A program made the position numbers and the translations under genes. This document shows positions 27,474-39,322 of a DNA stretch of 64,000 nucleotides, one piece after another. Within the stretch, counting starts at the first letter, position 1, and the number at the start of each line of letters is the position of its first letter. The notes beneath the pieces were generated by a model. The model searched no databases. It was given only the letters and a program-made list of their open reading frames with translations, and was not told the DNA's origin. Origin of the DNA: Spironucleus salmonicida (Eukaryota > Fornicata > Diplomonadida > Hexamitidae); assembly GCA_000497125.2 (NCBI GenBank), contig CM035322.1, positions 1,434,001 to 1,498,000 of the forward strand, read 5' to 3'.

Positions 27474-28160
27474 ATGCATACCCATACATTTTTTACTCCA
27501 AAAGAGATAAAGGAACATTGCACTCCTTCTGATTGCTGGGTTTCAAAGTTTGGTAAAGTATATGATTATACCAATCTTATTAAAAGGTCCCCAGCAAAAT
27601 TAGTTGAAGCATTATCGCGCTCGGCTGGAGAAGATGTTTCATCTTGGTTTGATCCAACAACTGGAGATTTTTACAAAATTTCTAATCCATTAGACGAAAA
27701 TGATCGTTATCGCTTACCCTTAGGATTACCAACACTTCATACAGCTGATGTATATTCTCCTATTTAATAAGAGATTGACCATCAGCCGATCACAACAGTA
27801 GATGCAGCATCACCCACTGTAGAAAATCCATGGTGGAGAGATCAATCATATTGCATTGGAAATTTAACAAAAAATGCCAGAGAAATTGATATACTGAACA
27901 GTCTTACTAGCTAAAAACATAGATTAGAAGTTGCAGATGAACTTACCATTGCTGAAATTGCTGGAAGATATAACAGATTTAACTCAAATTGTTTGACTGG
28001 ATATTAGTGGCGATTTGACGGTTAGCCATTGAAAATGGATGATACCTTAACAAATAATAAAATCATGGATGAAAGACCAATATTTTTAAAATTAGGATGG
28101 CCTTAGGATTAGTGGCATATTCCATGCATAATTTTAGTTTGGAAGGACGAATGTATGTGA
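27474..28160 (+). CDS. CYB5D1: Cytochrome b5 domain-containing protein 1 (CYB5D1), ciliary
   Basis: 228 residues, about the length of the vertebrate protein as I recall it. The N-terminal b5-like domain reads FFTPKEIKEHCTPSDCWVS and FGKVYDYTNLI, then AGEDVSSWFDPTTGDF. The second half is the family-specific region: NPWWRDQSYCIGNL, ILNSLTSQKHRLEV, YQWRFDGQPLKMDDTL and WHIPCIILVW, matching the vertebrate order PWW..SYY.VG, TLTSQEHTLEV and Y.W.Y.GK.L.MD.TL. CYB5D1 is tied to the axoneme and radial spoke/central pair function in other organisms. The usual b5 HPGG motif is absent and SSWF replaces the His-containing motif, so heme binding is doubtful. Flagella are implied for this organism. Confidence 0.88.
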
Positions 28161-28170
28161 TATTTTAATT

Positions 28171-28569
28171 TCACTCATATGCCATTAAAAGCGTCGTATA
28201 AGACCCAGATCCACCATAATTTTCTAAAATTTCATATCTTAAAAATTATGATTCTGCTTAAACATCAAATATCCATTCACCAGGGCGTTAGGTTAAAGTT
28301 TAAGAAGTAATAACTTACCACTCATTCTATATTTTGGCATAAAACTTAATAACCTTAGGGTTTTGATTATTTTCACCATGTAAAAATAATCCTATTTATG
28401 TAATTTTAGATACTTTTTAAAGTTCAAAATCAATATGTTAAGGTAATGGAGCATATGCTGAAGAAAACCAACATATCGAAGGGTCTCTTTATAATAAATT
28501 ATCTATACCACAACCGTGGTGATATTAAGAAGTAAAGTCTAATACTTTTGCTGAGTTGAATAAATTCAT
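28171..28569 (-). CDS. Small beta-sandwich (discoidin/APC10-like) protein
   Basis: 132 residues. The pattern GIDNLLQRDPSICWFSS, then HIDFELQKVSKITQIGLFLHG, then PKVIKFYAKIQNEWQVI and a C-terminal FLRYEILENYGGSG is typical of galactose-binding-like sandwiches (F5/8C, APC10/DOC1, IFT25). There the protein would be about one domain long, as here. I cannot choose among these relatives: IFT25 fits the ciliary neighbour, APC10 fits the length. The first ATG follows an in-frame TGA by one codon, so the start is well fixed. It converges on CYB5D1 with 10 bp between stops, and its own stop is an AGTGAA context. Confidence 0.7.
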
Positions 28570-28630
28570 TATTCAGGAAAGAAATAAGAACATATAACTC
28601 TTATTATTATATTATATATACATTTAAATA

Positions 28631-30994
28631 ATGATAGAATGGCCAGTTCCTATTGTGCTTGAGGAGTTTACTTTTGACGAAGACCTACTTTTAATGTCTA
28701 CCTATTTTACAGAAAATGAATAAACATTACATGCTTAACTTTTAAATAGATACCAGCAAGCCCATTAGAAGTTTCCATAACAATATCCAAAATCACTATA
28801 ATTTAATAAAAATTCGAATATCTTGAATCATCGACTGACAAATTTACTTTTAGATAAATAATACAATAATTATCGAGAGGCAATCGTCAGATCACTTAAT
28901 GTGGTTGAAAAAGATGAAGAAATACTATTTGATGATTTTGCTTAATCTTACATGCAAGAGAGAGCAGCTCTAGCAGAAGATGCTAGAATGTATGGAAAGG
29001 ATAAACTCAAGGTTACACTTGGAGGTCCAAAAGCTCCAACTTATTAAATGCGCAGAGTTTAAGTTTGCTCTTGTTCAGATCTATTAACAAGAGAGGCATT
29101 AGCAGCAAATGATCTGCTATAACAAGAGGAAACAGCACTGTTAGTTTATCTTAATGATGAGGAATGCCGCTGCCCAGTGCCACATACACCAAACCATATT
29201 TCACCTTAACTTTTCGAAAAATTTCTTTTATTCACTCGTCACCCGTTTATAGTTCAAGAATTAGCCAACATTGATGAAATACTTGAAGATCATAGTAACA
29301 AATCTGAATTTTTATTACAATCAATATTGGATATGTTAGTCGGAAAAAGAAAATAGAAAATTAATATTTTAGAGGAGTGGAGAAACATTATGGAGTCAAA
29401 AGTAGTGAAAGAAGTACTAAAAGAATTTGAATTAGCGATTCAGGCTATAAAAGGGAAATATGAGAAACTACTTCAGTCGGTTTTGAACAAATTAAACGAT
29501 AATTATTCAGAAATTTTAGTCAATATTATGCAATTTTATGAGAATTAAATGAAAATTTGCACCGAAAAGGTATCAGTTTTCTCTAAAGTGTAATTACAAA
29601 ATGATAATATCATAATAAAATAAAAACACTTAACTAACATAAATACTGCAATATTTTAACCGTTTCAGATATTACCTAATTTGCTGACGTCTGCACTTGC
29701 GTTAGAGAGCGATAAATTTATAGATGCTTGTATTGTGAATATAGCACTCAATATTGACTAATAAGAAATATATGGCAGTTTTATTCTAAGTGAATGTTAA
29801 TTGATTACACCAGAAATTTGTCGCAAAATATTATAGAAAATTTAGACCTAAAAATTAGGTAATTATTATAAATAAGCTATTTCAAATGGAAGCATTAAAT
29901 TGGAAGACTTTTAAAGTGAAAATTTCCAAAAAGAGATTATTACTTATTCACAGAAGAATGTAAGATATAACTCTTAGTTAATGCTTAGTAAAGAAAAAGA
30001 AAAAGAAGATATGACGATTACGATGCTGTAATATTAATAAAGTACTTAGAGCAATTCAAGTTTCGAAAGCTTAAATAATGTACCATTAAGAAACTGTCTG
30101 ATACCATTTGAATACCTAATAGAGGAAGTAAATGCAAGAAAAGTAGTGCTTAAATAAGAATATTCCAAATTATCGGAACAAAATTTGAAGGATTTAATTA
30201 ATTAAGGTTAAGAAGCATTTCCTGAACTTTTATAAGAAATATTAGATGAAAGAATATAAATGTTATTAAGTAAAACTTATAATAACATAAACTCAAACCA
30301 GTTAGTTATAAAGTATGATAAATCTTATTCATTAGATCCATCTTTGTCTTAAGCAACAGTTTCTTTAAGAAATTAGTTTATAAGGATATAACCAAATAAG
30401 TATTTAACAAATAAATCATAATCTAAGATTTATGTGGAGATATTGTTAAAAGATATCAAAGAAGCAACGGTAAATTTGGGTATCTTTGATGAAAATAATT
30501 AGGATTAATTGGTATATATTACGTCAGATGGGTATGTTTAAACTATGACAGAGAAGAAATATCTTGGCTTCGAACTTCCTGAAAATTGTATTATTTCCAT
30601 TTTAGTAGATTGTTATGCTTAAATAATTGAATACAAAAGTAATGGGTAACGACTTTAGTGTAGCGATGGGACATTATTAGAAGTAATTTCATTTTAACCC
30701 ATGGATTAAAAATTAAACAATAAGAATAAACTTTCTAATAAAGGGTTTTTAAATGAAGAAACTTTATAAAATTTTTTAGATATCTATAACATCACTTAAA
30801 AGTCAAAGGATAGATAAAATGTATAGGAAATTCAAAACTAAGCAAATAAACTTGACAATAGGAATGAAATAGAATTCTATATTGGAGCAGAAGTATATAA
30901 GTATGGAAAACAAGATATTAGCGTTAAATTTTAATTTGGCGAACCATATTTGTTAAAGTGTCCTGCAGGATATGGAAGTAACGGGTGGAAGTGA
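28631..30994 (+). CDS. Unknown protein with central coiled coil (787 residues)
   Basis: The frame starts MIEWPVPIVLEEFTFDEDL and ends PAGYGSNGWK. Residues 1-150 are acidic and hydrophilic (NVVEKDEEILFDDFAQ). A short Cys-containing segment follows (VCSCSDLLTRE... and EECRCPVPHTP, about 140-185). Helical, coiled-coil-like sequence runs from about 200 to 560 (VVKEVLKEFELAIQAIKGKYEKL). The C-terminal third has beta-like, domain-sized blocks (YVEILLKDIKEATVNLGIF and FYIGAEVYKYGKQDISVKF). No recognised family; a cytoskeletal or ciliary role is a guess from the neighbours. The stop lies in AGTGAA, 7 bp from the stop of the convergent gene. Confidence 0.72.
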
Positions 30995-31001
30995 AATTAT
31001 A

Positions 31002-32285
31002 TCATTCAATATTATTAACCCTAAAACCACCTGCATTTCCATCTTCAAATATATCATCCACTGGTACATCGAGTATATCTGAGAATTCTTTACATACGCT
31101 AGAAACAAGTCGTTTTGCATCTTTAGAGGAAGGTTTTTCATCTGCAGTAATCATCTTATCAACTTCTTATAGTTCTACCATTTCAATCTGCTACTTGATA
31201 TCTTATAATTATTCATTAATTTCATCATTAAACTAAAATTTATCATAAATGTTTGAGCATGTATTAATCCAATCATCTGCATAAACCATATAATCTAACT
31301 ATTATCCCCAATCTTCTAGTTCTGCATAATCATCTAAAGTTCCCAAACCCAATTTTTCCATTATAAACTTTTTTCTAGATTCTTGCTACCATTTTAGTCT
31401 TCTTTATTTTTTACATAATTCTACCTAAGCTTTAGTTGCTGCTGGCCTGGGTACAGCTTTAGACTTTAAAAAAATTATATCCTCTTTGCCATCAATGGGC
31501 GTCCATGGTTGATTTGTAACCCTAATGTACCACAATCTTTTATCAATTACACCGGTTTCTCTTTCTATAGCATAATTCCTTGGTGCAGTTACAGAAACAT
31601 CAGTAACAGATTATCCGACTAGAAAAATTTTATAATATATTTTAGGTAGAAATTAACCGTCACAGCTTCCAAGCCTAAACTTTAACGTAAAAGGAGTTTG
31701 AAATGAATCTAATAATGAATATTAAGAATAATCTAACAATTTCATAAGAGATAATGGGTTAGTCTATTAGGAATCTGATAATCTAAATATGGACTATTTA
31801 ACTAATATAAAATAATTTCTATAAATAATTCCTTTCATCATTCGCTACAATCTTTTCACTTTAACTAAAAATATATATTCATTTTAACTAACTGGTGATT
31901 TCTTATATGCATTAAAAATAACAGAAGCTGCGTTAACGTAGATCGGCTGACTAGATTGATAATATTTAAGATAAACTTATGATTGTATATATTTTTATAA
32001 AATTATTCTACCACAATAATCTCTAAATGCTACATTTCTAAATTCAGGTTATGAGTTAATTATAGGTTCTTTATACTTTACTTCATAGAATGTAACGAAT
32101 TTTTTAATTAATTTCATTCTGGGTGTTTCTTCTATCTCATAAGATGAATCATTCTATTTATAAAGCTTATTTAAATAAATTTTATTTTTAACACATCTTT
32201 TAATAATAAATATTGACATGGAGTACTACAAAAACTAATGGCTCCTCTTCCTTCTAAGTTTTCTTAGTAGTTATATTTCTAACAT
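31002..32285 (-). CDS. Unknown basic-then-acidic protein (about 427 residues)
   Basis: A continuous frame. The first ATG (32285) gives a basic N-terminus, LLRKLRRKRSHQF; a second in-frame ATG at 32219 gives MSIFIIKRCVKNK and 405 residues. I chose the first because it leaves 61 bp to the upstream stop, closer to the local norm. The middle has NYAIERETGVIDKRLWYIRV, a block of PRPAATKAQVELCKKQRRLKWQQE and an acidic segment TLDDYAELEDWGQQLDY. The C-terminal 80 residues are a possible coiled coil plus DILDVPVDDIFED. No family recognised. It converges on the gene ending at 30994. Confidence 0.68.
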
Positions 32286-32346
32286 TTTTGCGATGTTAAT
32301 AATTTCAATATAATATATTTAATATACATCATTCCTTATTATTTTC

Positions 32347-32910
32347 TCATTCGCTTTTAAATTCCATTATGAGCGATTAAACATAACTTTGTATCTATTA
32401 ATAACTAAATTCTACAAAAAGATTATCTTACCAATAGCCTATTATTTCCTTAATAGCTACTATTTCCTTGAATTTAGTTGGTACCATTGTATTTTATATG
32501 TCAGATCCTGATTAGAGCAACTATTCTTTGATTAAGGTCAGCCTATACTTTTATAGATGATTTCCTATAATAATAGGGCTCAAATTCCACTCTGAAGGCA
32601 TATATCTTTAGATTGAGACTGGTTTTACTTTTTGGATGCCTAAAGCAGTTGCTACGACAGCAAAACATTAGGATTTAAGAGAATTCCATTAAAATGAAGA
32701 TTTATTGAGTATTTCTTCATCTAGATGATATTATTTGCGGCAGGATGGTAGGTTTTTAAATTATGAAGAAATAATTATACCAGAAAGATTGTAGGCTTCA
32801 GTAAAGTTAGTAAATATATATTCTAGGTCTATATAGTGTTCTCCTCTCACTTAAACTGTTGTAGTTTAACTTAATAACTATTAGCTGTAGGAATCATAAT
32901 CATCCATCAT
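32347..32910 (-). CDS. Unknown small protein (187 residues)
   Basis: Starts MMDDYDSYSQQ. Further blocks are EHYIDLEYIFTNFTEAYNL, FAVVATALGIQKVKPVSI, YMPSEWNLSPIIIGNHLQKY and, at the end, YQQIQSYVQSLIMEFKSE. It is soluble, with no signal peptide. The opposite strand has an alternative reading broken by two TGA codons, which decided the strand. It lies 30 bp after the coiled-coil gene that ends at 32941, on the same strand. PSEW motifs occur in tubulin-binding ciliary proteins, but that alone is not evidence of function. Confidence 0.65.
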
Positions 32911-32940
32911 AATAAATATTTCAAATATAGTATATAATAA
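32911..32940 (-). promoter_or_regulatory. 30-bp spacer with TATTATATA-like block
   Basis: Read on the minus strand the 30 bases begin TTATTATATACTATATTTG and then run into the ATG at 32910. The same TATTATATA core appears at a similar distance before the genes starting at 40182, 40650 and 48041. It is the best candidate core promoter in the window. Confidence 0.4.
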
Positions 32941-34440
32941 TCATTTAATTTGCTTTTCCAACTTAGCTACTTTCGAATTTAAATCATCTACTTTCATAAT
33001 AACTTCTTAATATTAAATCGAAATTAGATCTAATTTATTTGTTAATTTTTGCTCTAAAAGTTATAGAAACCTTTTAATTTCTAACAAATCATGAGATTAT
33101 TCCGGTTACTATTCAATTTCAACAGTCTGAATTGATTATATTTAGCATAAACTTTTCTCTGTTTATGTTGACTGTTATTATACTTATTCTTTCAATAGTT
33201 CTTTTTAGTTACTTAAAAGCAATTTTGCGGACTCCTTAGAAAATAATATTTCATTTCTTATTTCACTTTCATTGGAAAATTCTACATATTTTTACTATTC
33301 TATACATACTGATTATATTAATTTTTCCTAAACTATTAAACTATCAATAGAATTTTCAGAATTTTCTTTTTATTATTAAATTAAACCGGTTTGTACTAAC
33401 TATAATGGATATTAAATTTTAATCCTTTTATTCTCTTTTAATAAAAACAATACACTTTTATCATCTTAAAAAATTATTCTAGAATTATTTTTAGTCTCAA
33501 TTTCATTCAGTAACCAATTTCTTAGTATACATAAGCTTTTGAGAGATTTAATTAAAATTTAATTAATTCTTTTTACGTGATCTGGCAAACTTGATTTAAT
33601 CCCACATTAAACTGCTATCTTTTCTATTGAACTTGATATAATAAGACCTGATATTTCAAAATTACAAGTGCACACCTATGGAATTTTCAAATGAGTTATA
33701 AGTTATATCAATGAATCTGAACTATAGTTTTATTTTATATAACTACTAAATTAATCCAAAGCTTTAAAAACATCTGCACTAGACAGACAATTGTTTTATG
33801 GCTAGTAAATTTGATTAAAAAGTGTGCAAAATATATCCTGCTCTTATTTTATAAAGATCATATGTGGTGTTACTTTCTGTGTCGTCAAGAATTCAAATTC
33901 AATAGGATTTTTTGGTTAAAAATGATCTATTGATTCTATTAATGGTATTTCGTATTCAGTAAATTACGATAAAAATTAACATAAATGATGAACTAAATTC
34001 AATATTAAGGAGTCGTTACGATAGGTGCTGTTAAGATGATAAATAGTTATAATCTTTTCCTTCTACCTAGATGTAAAAAAAATATTTGCTATCTCATCTA
34101 GAGGCTAATAATATTCAAATCCACAATAAAATTTAAATTATAATGATGCAGAGATGTTCATTTTAATAAATGAAAATATTGTTATTCTGGAATCAGTTGG
34201 CATGCTTTAGTTAAGTTGTTTAGAAACTACATTGAAATATTCTTTAACACGCAAAAAATTATAAAAATGAAATTTAAATCCACAAATCTATGATAACTTT
34301 TAGAAATACTCATCTATAGTATTAATAGTTACTAAACTATCAAAGTATTTTAATTATTAACTTTTAGATACAATACTGGAGTTATTTTTTAACTAACGAG
34401 GAGATTATTCATATTTTTAATTTTTAATATATTCTGTCAT
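32941..34440 (-). CDS. Unknown coiled-coil protein, paralog of the gene at 26074-27432
   Basis: 499 residues. The N-terminal half is globular (ICGFKFHFYNFLRVKEYF). The middle carries the blocks shared with 26074-27432: NDSLILNLVHHLCQFLSQF, FNQIYQPQNNCLSSADVFK and PQVCTCNFEISGLI. The last 130 residues are a Gln/Glu-rich coiled coil ending KVDDLNSKVAKLEKQIK. Its relative ends in a coiled coil of the same kind, which supports common descent along the full length. The two genes are about 5.5 kb apart and in opposite orientation. Function unknown; pairing through the coiled coils is an inference. Confidence 0.75.
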
Positions 34441-34520
34441 TTTTTAAATACATTTAAATTTTTTATATATAGAAAATGTTATATTATTAAATTAACGTTG
34501 ACTATTGTACCCACTTTAAA

Positions 34521-35426
34521 ATGACATGTAATATTATTATTGGTATGGCCGGTTCTGGAAAGACAACATTAGTATCATAAATTGTATAGCGTGAGAAAGC
34601 ATATGTTATTAATTTAGATCCTGCTGTTTAAACTTTGCCATACTAACCGAATATTGATATTCGAGATGCAATAAATTATTAATAATTACAATAAACACAT
34701 TAACTTGGACCAAATGGTGCAATATTAACTGCACTTTCTTTGTATGCAGCAAGAGCTCCGTAATTAATTACGCTATGCAAGAATGCTATTTCTGAAGGAT
34801 ATGAATAAATAGTGGTAGATGCTCCAGGATAAATTGAAGTTTTTGCATGGTCAGCGTCAGGTGAAATTATCATTTCTCTATTTCGAGAAACTTTTCCTAC
34901 TGCTGTTATATACTTAGGCGATGGTAAAAGGGCTGCATTGCCTAATAATTTTGTATCTGGTATGCTTTATTTCTTAAGTATAAAGTAAAGACTTCAGTTA
35001 GAAGGATAAATGCTAATTTGTTACAATAAAATTGACTTATTGGAAAAATAAGATTTAGCTAGACTTTAAAGCTATTATTAAGATTCAATAGCTCTTTACG
35101 ACGCATTTGACGATTCAAATTTAATGGATCAGAATGACTTCTCATCTCCATTTCTAGAACAAATTGTAACTAATTTAGACGAATATTGGCTTAATGAATA
35201 ATTCTGCACCATATCCTGCTTATCTGGAGAAGGCTATGCAGATATGATGGATAAATGCAAAAATATCCAAACTATATCCCAAAAGAATATGGACGATTTA
35301 AAGTAATAGGTAGGCCTCGAAAAGTTCAATCAGATTAAGGAATCTTTTGCAACACTGAAAATTGACCTCAATGAGGAACACCAGTAAGAAATCGAAGACT
35401 AAGACAATCTTGATGGGGTTGACTGA
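34521..35426 (+). CDS. GPN1: GPN-loop GTPase 1 (GPN1/Npa3)
   Basis: 301 residues. GPN1 is a cytosolic GTPase needed for assembly and nuclear import of RNA polymerase II. Visible motifs: P-loop GMAGSGKTT (residues 8-16), YVINLDPAV and NIDIRDAINY, the defining GPN loop LGPNGAILTALSLYAAR (G63-P64-N65), G3 in VVDAPGQIEVFAWSASGEI, and G4 as YNKIDLLEKQD. The C-terminus is short and acidic (LNEEHQQEIEDQDNLDGVD), as in the family. The 3' end, from about 35290, becomes G+C-richer and this continues into the convergent gene, 13 bp away. Confidence 0.93.
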
Positions 35427-35439
35427 AATAATTCAAAAT

Positions 35440-37500
35440 TCACTATAATACCAACACGCAGATCCCGTTCCCCAAAATTGCAATACCCCGCTCTATTTTA
35501 ACCATCTAATGTATTTGGTAAATAGGCACTTAAACGACTTGCTAAAGTTTCCCTTTCTCATAAATTTTAACTTTGCGATCCCAACCGACCAAATACTCGA
35601 AATCTCCTTCGCGCAAGCATGTAAGAACTCCAGAAATTGCCCCAAAACCAACGCCAGAATCGTACGCAAATAGGCCTTTTGACGTGCAGTGAACAACGGT
35701 GTCTTTGGCTAGAATAGTTGTAGAAATGACTAGATCTTATACCAAATTTTCGCAGTTTTTAACTTGCTGGAAAGTTGATTTGATAGTTTCTAAGTTAGAA
35801 ATTTATAATAATCTAAAATCAATAACGAATTAGACAACTCCGCGAGAGCCTGATACTATCAAGCTCTCGTTATGAAGCTCTATGAAAAATATAGAAAAAT
35901 CTACTTATAGGAAGGAAATTAAGTGAAATTCCTTTTATTTAAACAAATATATGAAAATCTTTCCTGTAGAATCACCTGCTGCGAAAACAGGAAATTCTCC
36001 AGATAATATCGTGCAAAGAGCATTATATTTCATGTTTGCAGTAAGTCTTTTAAATTTTGAACAGCTTTTTGATTGAAATAACAGGATCCCATCTTAATAG
36101 GTAAATAGAAATACGTAAAGTTGGTTTTAGCAGCATCCTACTGCAATTTGGATGGTCTAGTCTGTACTATTTAACAGTGTAATTGATTTTATACTAGTAT
36201 GCAAATTTAAATGAAAAATTAACTTTAAATTAGAATTGTAAACTTATAAATTACCATCTTCTGAGCCAGTAAATAATAACTATGTGTATTTTGAGTAACA
36301 CCCCGAGTTTATTTCTTTATCTGCTAACTATTGGCTTTAAATAACCTTTACCTTTTAATATAGATTTGTTATCTATAGAATCGTATTATCAAGAAAATGG
36401 CAATTTACTCGATTTTATTACGCTTAAATATTGATCTAATTCTTAATTCTTATCCCTTAAATGAATTCTTCTTTAATTAAAAATAAAACTATAGTACCGA
36501 ATTCTTCTAAGTGAACTTGATAAAGTTTAACCGTTTTATTAAACTCTAGCAGATAAATGGTGTCTTTAAATACAAACAAACCACTATTTTATGATGTTTA
36601 TTATAATTAAAGAAAATTATTTTTGTATGATGAAATTGATCCATTTTTATGCAGGCAAATGATGTCTTCATTAAAGTGGATTGCATTAATAACAGTTTGT
36701 TGCTTTGGTAAAGTTATAGTCGCGTTTTTTGTCTTAATAATACCATTTTTGTAAAATTCTACATTGTTTACTGTGAAACATTACGGTTACTGTTGAAAAT
36801 TAATATTCTATTATAAATCAGTTTTAATTGTTTCAAAATTTATTAACTGTTATTGATTTTAAATTTACAGTATTGCACCATTATTTTATATTATAACATT
36901 ATCTGTAATTTTACGAATTCCAGCTTTATAAAGTTGAATCTCACCAAAATTTTAATCGAAAAAATTTCCATTTTCGCTACCTGCTGAAAAATCAGTGATA
37001 CTGAATGTTCTTGACTTAAATATATGACATGAATCAGTAAATGTAGCTATTTTTCCAGACGAAAAATTATTCTTATGAATACAAAATACTGGATAAGATG
37101 GTGCACGTATCTATTTATTATCATCTCCATATATAGTACTACCTGATCCTCCAAATTTACCATCTCCATAACTAAAAGCTGTACCAAATTTTTATCTGGC
37201 CGAAACTAAATTAGGATAAATCGATAGAGGGAGAGTGTTAACTTAAGCATACTTAACCGTCTATTATATTAAATCAAATTCTAGAACTTGATATTATCCA
37301 GCTAAATAAAACACATTATTATGTTTTTGAAATGCTTTTAAAATATGAGTAAACTAATCAAATATAGGAGAAATTTTTTTAATTTGATGACAATTATTAA
37401 TATCTATCTGCATTATTTATCGTGATTGATAGTAATATACAAGGTCCCCTTCTTTTAATAAATGACTGGTTGGAATTAACTCTATAGAATATTTAAGCAT
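35440..37500 (-). CDS. WD-repeat/beta-propeller protein, unassigned
   Basis: 686 residues, built of repeated short strands with weak WD signatures: YTQLLFTGSEDGNLQVYNSN, EFPVFAAGDSTGKIFIYLF, LHNESLIVSGSRGVVQFVI, VVHCTSKGLFAYDSG and FEYLVGWDRKVKIYEKGKL. The N-terminal half has comparable blades (NNVFYLAGQYQVLEFDL). Length suits two seven-blade propellers, as in BBS or IFT-associated proteins or tubulin chaperone-type proteins; I cannot place it further. The last 270 bases are G+C-richer than the rest of the gene. The stop is AGTGAA. Confidence 0.75.
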
Positions 37501-37719
37501 GACAAGGAGTGGTATATTCTAAATATTATATATGTTTAATTGTTTTATATAGCCGCTAATATATATAGAATAATCTTAATTATTAAAAGAAAAACATTAT
37601 ATTTTGTTCTGAATTTTAATTTTATCACTTTCTTTTAATTAATATTAGTTTTTTCAAATATACTGTTAATTATAAATATATAATAATAAGATTATATTTA
37701 CACTCCTAATCCATATAAA

Positions 37720-39309
37720 ATGGATATAAAAGAGCCGTCAGTGCATGCGTCAGCACGTTCGCGCTCTTAAACAGCACGTTCAGCTGTCTCAGCATAGCAA
37801 ACAATTGAATCTGTAACCATGAAAATTACTATAGACCCAGTTAATCTTCTCTTAAGAAAGGAAACATTCCCAATGTTGTTCACCTACGTTTTAGATATGT
37901 TAGTTATGGCATTTTAAATGTATATTGTATGGCACTATATCGGTGCAGCAGGTGTTGCTTAATTATCATGCTGCTATCCAATCTGTTATTTTGTCTCATA
38001 GGGTGTTCCTCGTGCAATTGCATAAGGCGCAGTATCAACGCTCACCAAAAACATTGCTGACAATAAAATCAAAGATGCCGATAAAACAGTCATTTATTGT
38101 TTTGTTATCCAGTTTATTTATCTTATTATTGCCTTATTTTTGGCATTCTTCCTTTCAATTTCTTTCTCCCAAGTTGCTGGACTCGCAGATACTGATACTA
38201 ACTATGCCGCCGGATACATTCCAATAATCTGTACACTTGGAACCCTCTTTGGAATTTTCAATTAAGCGACCATAGGTCTCTTATTAGCAGAAAATAAATT
38301 CGTTATAAATATGATCAGATCTGTAGCTTCATCTCTTTTAACTCTGCTTTTCCAACTTATTTCTTATTAATATTCATTGGCTCAGGATTCTAAAATTTCA
38401 TTAACTTAGCTTGCAATCGGTTAGGTTATTGGTTAATTCTTTCCTGCTGCGATCATGGCCGTTTATTATTAAGATTTCAAGCCTGTTTCATTTTAAGGTG
38501 TTATTAAAGCAAAACTAAGCTTATTGAAATTCGCAAATTTCGGTGAAATCGGATAAATTGCACTCATGGCAGCACCTAAAATTTCACAATTTGGTTCATC
38601 AAGTATTTTATAGTTATCATGTAATATTGTTGTTACCTTAACTTTCACAGAAGCCTCTGATATTGAAGTTGCACGGATTGGACTATTTGTTTATTGGCTC
38701 TTTTTCATGTTATTTGGATTTGTTATGCAATCTTATATTTATATATCTTAAGCTGCATTAGGCCTGAATTTAATTCTCAAAAAATATATTCGTACTAAAG
38801 ATATTTTAATGTAATCTCTAATTTGGAGTATTATTTTGCAAGGAATAATGTTGATTTTAGGCTTTGTTATGGCCTCTCAGATTGTAGGATTTTTTATTCC
38901 TGCAAGTTAGTAATAGTCTAAAGATTTCTTCCTTCTCTATGGCAAATTATATATAGAAAATGCACCATTATTACCAATTATCCTTATTCCGTATCAATTC
39001 TGTTAAGCACTTTATTCTATTGAAAATAATTGGAAAATGAATTTATTAATCAATCTCATGCATCCAGTTATTGGAATTGTTACTTTATTGACTATTTAAT
39101 TCACTGTTGGCGATCGTGCAGATCTTTATTACGTCCAATTCTATGCAGACTTATTCTCAGGATTTGCTGCTTTGGTATTATTAGCCAGAAAGCTTTTCGA
39201 AGTCATGTAACTTGCTAAAATCGAACTTAAACGTCTTAAGAAGATGAAAAAAAAGATGGAAGAAGAAGGTTTAGCCCCTCACGAAGACGAAATCGACAAG
39301 ATGGATTGA
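37720..39309 (+). CDS. MATE-family multidrug/toxic-compound extrusion transporter
   Basis: 529 residues, cation-coupled antiporter of the plasma membrane or vesicles. About twelve hydrophobic helices are visible, from LFTYVLDMLVMAFQMYIVW to VQFYADLFSGFAALVLLA. The family pattern is present in the first half: G-A-AGVAQLSCCYPICYFVSQGVPRAIAQ, where other MATE proteins have a conserved A/S-rich helix followed by polar residues. The start at 37720 adds a 33-residue Ser/Ala/Arg-rich tail (SARSRSQTARSAVSAQ) before MKITID; the in-frame Met at 37819 is a possible alternative. The C-terminus is a charged tail (KKMKKKMEEEG). It converges on the gene at 39323. Confidence 0.82.
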
Positions 39310-39322
39310 GTTATAAATTTAG

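Noticed and set aside
32372-32940. Plus-strand frame broken by two TGA codons (AGATGA twice), at first taken as a possible TGA-readthrough gene
   Set aside because: The minus strand carries an uninterrupted 188-codon gene with a proper start and stop over the same bases.
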